From Christensenella sp. UBA5327 (GTDB taxonomy: Bacteria > Bacillota > Clostridia > Christensenellales > Aristaeellaceae): DNA of 18,442 nt. The DNA lies in assembly GCA_002411105.1 (NCBI GenBank), contig DHQX01000051.1:1-18442 (forward strand), given 5' to 3'. Shown here in pieces: positions 13,237-18,442 of the stretch (positions are counted from its first letter, which is position 1; every line of letters starts with the position of its first letter). The notes beneath the pieces are model-generated. The model searched no databases, was not told the origin of the DNA, and saw nothing but the letters and a program-made list of their open reading frames with translations. A program made the position numbers and the translations under genes.

Positions 13237-13479
13237 TTACTTCACAAAGATCATGATCAGGCAAAGCACCACAAAGGTGATCGCAGCGGCTTTGGTGGCA
13301 GCGGCCAGACGCCCCTGGGCGGTCTTGCTCTTGTTCTTGCCAAAGAAGCTGTTGGTGCCGCCACCGCCGGTCAGCGCGCTCATGCCTTCCGCATCGCCCT
13401 TTTGAAGGAGCACGGAAACAATCATCACCAGTGAAGCCAGCATCAGCAAAATCGTCAGGATAACCTGAATCGTGGACAT
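13237..13479 (-). CDS. secG: Preprotein translocase subunit SecG
   Basis: SecG is the small auxiliary subunit of the SecYEG protein-export channel. The 80-residue protein has two membrane segments (about residues 3-23, IQVILTILLMLASLVMIVSVL, and 57-78, AAAITFVVLCLIMIFV) separated by the conserved LQKGDAEGMSALTGGGGTNSFFG loop. The ATG at 13479 is chosen over an upstream in-frame ATG at 13494 and earlier TTG because GGAGGGGG lies eight bases before it. It has its own promoter and terminator, so it appears to be a single-gene unit. Confidence 0.94.
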   Translation of the reverse strand: MSTIQVILTILLMLASLVMIVSVLLQKGDAEGMSALTGGGGTNSFFGKNKSKTAQGRLAAATKAAAITFVVLCLIMIFVK

Positions 13480-13512
13480 TAAAAATTCCCCCTCCATGAA
13501 ATCAGCCTGTGA

Positions 13513-13541
13513 ATAGTAACACAATAACATATAAACATCAA
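13513..13541 (-). promoter_or_regulatory. Promoter of secG
   Basis: Minus-strand TTGATG (13541-13536), 17-base AT-rich spacer, TACTAT (13518-13513); predicted start near 13506, about 27 bases before the SecG ATG. Both hexamers match the sigma-A consensus at four or more positions. Confidence 0.7.
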
Positions 13542-13566
13542 GGGCTTGGGATAATTTTCGTGATGC

Positions 13567-13595
13567 CTTTCAGGACTTTCAGGAGCCTTTCAGGA
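13567..13595. repeat. Three copies of CTTTCAGGA
   Basis: CTTTCAGGA occurs at 13567-13575, 13576-13584 and 13587-13595 (TCCTGAAAG on the transcript strand), between the broken reductase gene and the secG promoter. No function is apparent; likely a local slippage repeat. Confidence 0.6.
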
Positions 13596-13637
13596 GCAAC
13601 CGCCCGGAACCATCATCCCGTCGCGCATACGGCGCCA

Positions 13638-14122
13638 TTACCACAAATAGTGAACCGGGTTGCGGATGAACTCATTGTACACCGCCTTAATGGCTTCGAT
13701 GGTTTTCGCGTCTGGCGCAGACAGGTCAACTGATTTTGCATTTTCGATAATCTGACCCTGGTTGCTTGCACCTGTAATCACACAACTCACGGTTTCCTGC
13801 AGCAGTATCCAACGCAGAGCATATCCGGTCAGTTGATCGGCGGGCAGTATTGTCTTCAGCCTGCTGACCGCTTCAAGCCCCAGCTCGTAATCAACCCCTG
13901 AAAAGGTCTCACCCTTGTCAAAGGCCACCCCCTGCCTGTTGAAGAAGCGTTGTATACATCAGCGGTATCAAAGAAGTTGATGCCCTGCTCATAAGCTGCT
14001 TCCAATGTCGCAAGAGCGGTCTTCTCGTCATACTCTGCTCCCCAGGTTCCGCCAAGCTGCCATGTTCCAAGGGATATTTCCGATATTTTAACGCCGGTGT
14101 TGCCAAACTCTCTAAACTTCAA
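13638..14122 (-). pseudogene. Aldo/keto reductase pseudogene with internal deletion
   Basis: The 5' part (from TTG 14122) encodes a normal aldo/keto reductase N-terminus: MKFREFGNTGVKISEISLGT, then GINFFDTADVYN with the catalytic Asp and Tyr. Directly after VYN the DNA continues, in another frame, with FFNRQGVAFDKGETFSGVDYELGLEAV, which belongs near the C-terminal third of the same family, and runs to a proper end (AVYNEFIRNPVHYLW, stop 13638). Intact members are about 310-330 residues; here roughly 150 residues are missing, including the catalytic Lys and His, and the join near 13960-13950 is out of frame. It is therefore non-functional. Upstream is the AEC permease; no terminator is evident after it. 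Confidence 0.85.
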
Positions 14123-14176
14123 CGCTTTTCTCTTCTTTCAGCTTCGCATCACTCATTGTTGTCTTTACTGAAATTT

Positions 14177-15094
14177 CTATATCCCAGCGATCAGCATCAC
14201 CAAGGGCAGAGTGACCAGGCAAGCCAGGAGTGAAATGGATGCGCTCTGGGCGGCCAGGGCGGTATCCTTATTATACTGCTCCGCCATGAACTGGGTGGCG
14301 ACCGCCGCGGGCAAAGCGGTGGATACCACCAGCACGCCATAGGTGATACCGGTGACGCCAAAAGCCTTGAGAAGAAGCGCCACAGCGATGGGGATGATCA
14401 GCAGCCGGATGGCCATGGACAGCCAGAGCACACCGCTTTTGAGCTGCTGGAACTTGATCGTATCCTTCAAGCGCACACCCACCAGGATCATGCTGACCGA
14501 TATCGTCATGTTGCCCAGGTGATTACTCAGGCTCAGCAGCGGCTCAGGGAGACGCAGGCCGCTGAGGATAAATATCATCGCAAGCAGCGACGCGGCAATG
14601 CCCGGGTTGAAAAGCGCCCGCAGCACCCTGCCTGCCCCCCCGTCTTCCTGGATCAGCAAGTGGAGCACCGTCCACATCACGATGTTCAGCGCGATAATCG
14701 TGCCAGACAGGTATATGATCCCCAGGTTGCCATACATCACATTGATAATGGGTATTCCCACATACCCCACATTGGGCATGGTAGAGACACCCGCAAACAC
14801 AGCCAGCCGGTCCTTTCCGATGCGGCCTTTAAATAATAAATACACCGCCACACAGGTGAGTGACATGATGATGGTCGAGAGAACAAGCACAGTCATCACC
14901 TGGGGAATCTGTTCCTGAGGCAGATCTTTTTGCGCTGCCATCAGGATCATGGCGGGCCAGGCAATTTTAAGCAGCAGGGTATTGACCCCTTTTGTCACCG
15001 GATCGGTGAACACATTCTTATGCCTGAGCCCAAGACCAATGAGCACAAGGAGCAAAAGCATCACAATCTGCAGGATAACTGCGTTTAAATACAT
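14177..15094 (-). CDS. AEC (auxin efflux carrier) family transporter
   Basis: This 305-residue, highly hydrophobic protein has about ten predicted membrane segments in two five-helix halves. It has the family features of a TMPNVGYVGIPIINVMYG segment in the middle (the conserved Asn/Gly/Pro crossing region) and a second-half LPAAVATQFMAEQYNKD block. Bacterial AEC proteins export or import small organic anions such as malate; the substrate here cannot be named. AAGGAGG overlapping the stop of the preceding gene lies ten bases before the ATG, and the gap is 15 bases, so it is probably co-transcribed with lepA and the zinc-ribbon protein. Confidence 0.88.
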   Translation of the reverse strand: MYLNAVILQIVMLLLLVLIGLGLRHKNVFTDPVTKGVNTLLLKIAWPAMILMAAQKDLPQEQIPQVMTVLVLSTIIMSLTCVAVYLLFKGRIGKDRLAVFAGVSTMPNVGYVGIPIINVMYGNLGIIYLSGTIIALNIVMWTVLHLLIQEDGGAGRVLRALFNPGIAASLLAMIFILSGLRLPEPLLSLSNHLGNMTISVSMILVGVRLKDTIKFQQLKSGVLWLSMAIRLLIIPIAVALLLKAFGVTGITYGVLVVSTALPAAVATQFMAEQYNKDTALAAQSASISLLACLVTLPLVMLIAGI

Positions 15095-15109
15095 GCGCCT
15101 GGCGCCTCC

Positions 15110-16915
15110 TTACTTGGTGGGTTTATAGGTATACCGGGCGATGAGCCTGGGGATGCTGCCGTACATGCCATAGGCATCCCCATACAGGCGGTAACGCTCC
15201 CCCAGCACCCACTCGGTCTTGGTCTGGTTTTCCACCATCACCATGCGCTGGGCACCCTTGCCATCGGAGGTATCGATGAGAACCAGCTGTGGTTTGTTGC
15301 TGATGATCTCCTTCACAGGGCCTGTGAACACATAAATCTGGGTGTTGCTGATGCGGGTATTGATGTTGGCCAGCAGATCCGGATAGCCCCAGTCATCAAG
15401 CGCCCAGGCCTTTTTGGTGTAGGTATCAGGCGGCGGCAGGTAGTAGATGTCATATTTGACCACTGTGGGTTTTTTGTCCGGGAAATCCGCCCGGATCTCC
15501 ACCGTATTCGTTCCAATCTTGCTGAAAATCGCTTCAAAGGAGAAGGCGCCGGTGCTGCCCAGCTGGCTGGTGTCCAGATACCTGTGGGGGCTGAGAATCG
15601 TGACCGTGGCCCCTGCCCTGGTGGTGGCAGTGATCTTCATGGTGGGGCGCGAGCTTTCATCATCCAGGGTGCTTGCCAGGTCCAGCGGGATATCCTGCAC
15701 CGCCCGGTGGATGACGATGTCCACCGCATTCTCCCGGTAATACTGGCTGCGCACCACGATGTGGATGTTGTTGTCACCGATGGGCTGGATGGACGCGTTA
15801 TAGCTGATATAACCGCTCTGGGTGTTCACATAGGAGGAATAATCCTCACCGTTGATAAACACCTTGCTGTTTTGCATCACATGAAAGCGGATGTTGTAAA
15901 TCGGGGTGCTGACCTCAAGCCGGGTTACATCCGGGCTGATCAGCGTGATGGGCGACAGGGGGATGTCGATGGTGTAGTGCACCGGCTCCATCTGCTTCTG
16001 TTCACCGGAGCTGGTTCTGATATAGGGCGTCAGGGTGACATCCATGGTGGGATTGACCAGCCGCTCCTCCAGCTCATACCAGATATAGTCCGCCACCTGA
16101 ATGGAGGCATATCCTCCGGTGGCGATGAAGGACTTGCGCAGTTCCTTGATGTAGATCTGCGCGCCCTCAGGTGCGGGAATATCGATGGTGTGGGCCGCCA
16201 TATCGTCCAGGATCGAGGCAGAGATGTGCACCTGCTCTTCCACCGGCTGCTCTACCGCGCGCATGGTGACCCAGGGGGCGATGACAAACTGATAAAGCGC
16301 GATGCCGCCGGCTGCCAATAGCAGCACCAGTGCCAGAATGGGGATCAGCCGCCGCCTGCCCACAAAGCCGCCCCGCTTCTTGCCCGGCTTTGGCAGGGGG
16401 ATGAAGCCGCTCTGCCTGCTTCTCACCAGCGACTGGGAATAAGCCGTGAAATCTTCTGATATGCTCTGATAGGTGGGCGCTTCGGTGTAGCCGTCATAGT
16501 CGATGGAAGCCTCAGTCTCCTCCAGCGCGGCCCGGCGGCGCCTGGCCGCTTCGGGGCTGGAAAACAGACGGCTGCGGCGGGAGGAATAGGTGATCCGCCC
16601 CTGGGTGGGCGCAAAGCCGCGCTCAGCCCCCCGCTCCCGCAGCTGCTTCTGCTTCACCTCGCCGCGCTGCTTGCGCTCATGGAGGCTGAGCATCTCTGCA
16701 GCCAGCCGGTCCTTCAGGTCTGCCGCCACCCGCTCGTTTCCCTCATCATCAAAGCGGATTTCCGTGGGCAATTCCTCTGGCAGGGGTGCGGTTTTCTGCA
16801 GTTCCTCAGCCGGCAGGGTGGCCGTCATGCGGTCAATGGCCTTTAGCGGCTCACCGCAGCGGAAACAATGAGGGTAGGAAGCCCGGTTCCAATACCCGCA
16901 AGCCGGACACTTCAC
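15110..16915 (-). CDS. Unrecognised zinc-ribbon, single-TM protein with extracellular beta-rich domains
   Basis: I do not recognise a named family for this 601-residue protein. Visible parts: an N-terminal zinc ribbon (Cys3, Cys6, Cys17, Cys20, ending RCGEPL); a low-complexity, charged, Arg-rich cytosolic stretch to about residue 188; one strong membrane segment (about 190-212, LIPILALVLLLAAGGIALYQF) after GRRR, predicting cytosolic N-terminus by the positive-inside rule; then about 380 extracytoplasmic residues rich in alternating hydrophobic/Thr/Val strands, resembling repeated Ig-like modules, with no Cys. The start is GTG at 16915 with GGGAG eight bases upstream, 21 bases after the lepA stop. 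Context suggests co-transcription with lepA but no obvious functional link. A sensor or envelope-assembly role is conceivable, not demonstrated. Confidence 0.8.
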   Translation of the reverse strand: MKCPACGYWNRASYPHCFRCGEPLKAIDRMTATLPAEELQKTAPLPEELPTEIRFDDEGNERVAADLKDRLAAEMLSLHERKQRGEVKQKQLRERGAERGFAPTQGRITYSSRRSRLFSSPEAARRRRAALEETEASIDYDGYTEAPTYQSISEDFTAYSQSLVRSRQSGFIPLPKPGKKRGGFVGRRRLIPILALVLLLAAGGIALYQFVIAPWVTMRAVEQPVEEQVHISASILDDMAAHTIDIPAPEGAQIYIKELRKSFIATGGYASIQVADYIWYELEERLVNPTMDVTLTPYIRTSSGEQKQMEPVHYTIDIPLSPITLISPDVTRLEVSTPIYNIRFHVMQNSKVFINGEDYSSYVNTQSGYISYNASIQPIGDNNIHIVVRSQYYRENAVDIVIHRAVQDIPLDLASTLDDESSRPTMKITATTRAGATVTILSPHRYLDTSQLGSTGAFSFEAIFSKIGTNTVEIRADFPDKKPTVVKYDIYYLPPPDTYTKKAWALDDWGYPDLLANINTRISNTQIYVFTGPVKEIISNKPQLVLIDTSDGKGAQRMVMVENQTKTEWVLGERYRLYGDAYGMYGSIPRLIARYTYKPTK

Positions 16916-16936
16916 TGGCTTTCTCCCTTATTGCAA

Positions 16937-18442
16937 TTAGTCATCGCCCATCTTCAAGACGGCGATAAACGCTTCGCTGGGCAGCTCCACGCTGCCAAAC
17001 TTGCGCATCCGTTTCTTGCCTTCCTTCTGTTTCTCAAGCAGCTTTTTCTTCCGGGTGATGTCACCACCATAGCACTTGGCCAGCACGTCCTTGCGCACGG
17101 CTTTTACGGTTTCTCTGGCGATCACCTTGCTGCCTATCGCTCCCTGAATGGGGATTTCAAACTGCTGGCGCGGGATGACATCTTTCAGCTTCTCCGCGAT
17201 ATTGCGCGCCCGGGCATAGGCCTTGTCCTTGTGGACGATCATGGTAAAAGCGTCGCAGATTTCTCCGTTGAGCAAAAAGTCCAGCTTCACCAGCTCGCTT
17301 TCCTGATAACCGGTCAACTCATAGTCCAGGGAGGCGTAGCCGCGGCTGCGGCTTTTGAGTTGGTCGAAGAAGTCATAGATCACTTCGTTCAGCGGCATGT
17401 CATAGGTGAGCTTTACCCGGTCACCCTCGTATTGCATGTCCTTAAACACGCCGCGTTTGTCCAGGCACAGCTCCATCAGTGAGCCCACAAACTCCTGGGG
17501 GGTATAGATGGTGGCCAGCACATAAGGCTCCAGCATCCGGGCGATGTCATTGGGCTGGGGCATGTTGCTGGGGTTTTCGATGTGCAGCATTTCTCCGTCT
17601 GTCCTCTCAACCTCATAGATGACGTTGGGAACGGTGGTGATCAGCCCCAGGTCAAACTCCCGCTCCAAGCGTTCTTGAATGATCTCCATGTGGAGCAACC
17701 CCAGAAAACCGCAGCGGAAGCCATAGCCAAGGGCAGCGCTGGTCTCCGGTTCAAAGGTGAGGGCAGCGTCATTCATCCGCAGCTTTTCAAGGGCATCCCT
17801 GAGGGCGGCATAGTCAGCCCCGTCCGCCGGATAAATCCCGCAGTACACCATGGACACCACCTGCTTGTACCCGGGGAGCGGCGCCGCTGCGGGGCGGTCC
17901 GCATCGGTGATGGTGTCACCCACCCGGGTATCCTGGATCTCTTTGATGGAGGCGGCCACATAGCCCACTTCGCCCGCGCTGATCTTCTCACAGGGGACAA
18001 AGCCGGGCTTGAGCATCCCCACCTCCACCACGTCAAACTCTGCGCCTGTCTGCATCATGCGCATGCGCATGCCCGGGACCAGGCTGCCCTGCATCACCCG
18101 CACATAGCAGATGGCTCCCCGGTAGTTGTCATACATGGCGTCAAATACCAAGGCCTGAAGCGGCGCCTCAGCATCCCCCACAGGCGGGGGAATATGCGCG
18201 ACAATGGCCTCCAGCACATCCTCAATGCCGGTGCCCATCTTGGCGCTCACCAGCGGGGCTTCCTCTGCCGAAAGCCCGATCAGGTCCTCAATCTCCTTTT
18301 TTGCCACATCAGGCTGGGCGCTTGCCAGGTCAATCTTGTTGATGACCGGGATGATCTCCAGGTCATGCTCCAGCGCCAGGTAGACATTGGCCAGCGTCTG
18401 GGCCTCCACCCCCTGGGTGGCGTCCACCACCAGCAGCGCGCC
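16937..18442 (-). CDS. lepA: Elongation factor 4 (LepA), N-terminus cut by window edge
   Basis: LepA/EF-4 is a ribosome-associated GTPase that influences translation and ribosome assembly. The visible 501 residues start inside the G domain at GALLVVDATQGVEAQTLANVYLALE, with the guanine-specificity motif NKIDL, then domains II-V and the LepA-specific C-terminal domain (SRSRGYASLDYELTGYQ, RQQFEIPIQGAIGSKVIARE, AKCYGGDITRKKKLLEKQKEGKKRMRKFGSVELPSEAF). Roughly the first 90-100 residues with the P-loop lie beyond the window. The stop is followed after 21 bases by the zinc-ribbon protein gene. Identification is firm. Confidence 0.97.
   Translation of the reverse strand, partial: GALLVVDATQGVEAQTLANVYLALEHDLEIIPVINKIDLASAQPDVAKKEIEDLIGLSAEEAPLVSAKMGTGIEDVLEAIVAHIPPPVGDAEAPLQALVFDAMYDNYRGAICYVRVMQGSLVPGMRMRMMQTGAEFDVVEVGMLKPGFVPCEKISAGEVGYVAASIKEIQDTRVGDTITDADRPAAAPLPGYKQVVSMVYCGIYPADGADYAALRDALEKLRMNDAALTFEPETSAALGYGFRCGFLGLLHMEIIQERLEREFDLGLITTVPNVIYEVERTDGEMLHIENPSNMPQPNDIARMLEPYVLATIYTPQEFVGSLMELCLDKRGVFKDMQYEGDRVKLTYDMPLNEVIYDFFDQLKSRSRGYASLDYELTGYQESELVKLDFLLNGEICDAFTMIVHKDKAYARARNIAEKLKDVIPRQQFEIPIQGAIGSKVIARETVKAVRKDVLAKCYGGDITRKKKLLEKQKEGKKRMRKFGSVELPSEAFIAVLKMGDD

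Noticed and set aside
14112..14156. 14-codon ORF between the AEC permease and the reductase pseudogene
   Set aside because: No good ribosome binding site, no regulatory hairpin nearby and no amino-acid bias linked to neighbours; probably chance.
213..17482. Numerous plus-strand ORFs opposite the genes
   Set aside because: All lie antisense to well-supported minus-strand genes, lack family motifs and ribosome binding sites, and reflect GC-rich third positions.

Overview
The window is about 18.4 kb of a GC-rich Gram-positive genome, most likely a member of the Clostridia (Bacillota). Pointers are the Asp23-AmaP-DUF2273 envelope locus, a T-box leader in front of hisS-aspS, strong AGGAGG-type ribosome binding sites, a Firmicutes-type MetNIQ importer and the nusB/folD/xseA gene order. 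Every gene I can support lies on the minus strand, so transcription runs from high to low coordinates. No rRNA, tRNA, CRISPR array, insertion sequence or phage gene was recognised.

Layout in transcription order. (1) 18442-15095: the C-terminal five sixths of lepA, then an unrecognised zinc-ribbon/one-TM/extracellular beta-domain protein and an AEC-family permease, closely spaced. (2) 14122-13638: an aldo/keto reductase pseudogene with its middle deleted. (3) 13541-13186: secG with its own promoter and terminator. (4) 13175-11232: an ABC-F ATPase. (5) 11157-8332: a methionine importer operon metN-metI-metQ. It starts at a perfect-consensus promoter, passes through a leader that encodes a short methionine-rich peptide followed by mutually exclusive hairpins and an intrinsic terminator, and ends at a terminator after metQ. 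(6) 8317-4988: hisS-aspS behind a second perfect-consensus promoter and a T-box leader whose specifier (GAC) and T-box bulge (UGGC) both point to tRNA-Asp. (7) 4987-1: an operon asp23-amaP-DUF2273-nusB-TsaD-like-folD-xseA, cut by the window edge inside xseA.

The most interesting element is the metNIQ leader (about 11122-10967). It has the parts of classical ribosome-mediated attenuation: promoter, Shine-Dalgarno, a 25-codon ORF with five ATG codons in an eight-codon stretch, and 1:2, 2:3 and 3:4 pairings ending in a U-tract. No SAM riboswitch or T-box is visible there. In Bacillota, methionine genes are usually controlled by S-box or Met T-box RNAs, so a methionine leader-peptide attenuator would be unusual.

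How the parts work together: the aminoacyl-tRNA synthetases and the importer each sit behind a strong promoter and are throttled by premature termination that senses amino-acid supply. The asp23 operon joins envelope stress/anchoring proteins to housekeeping functions (NusB antitermination, one-carbon metabolism, exonuclease VII). Several starts were moved downstream of the longest ORF using visible ribosome binding sites (aspS, metN, secG, DUF2273 protein). Identifications rest on recognised motifs read by eye; no database search was run.
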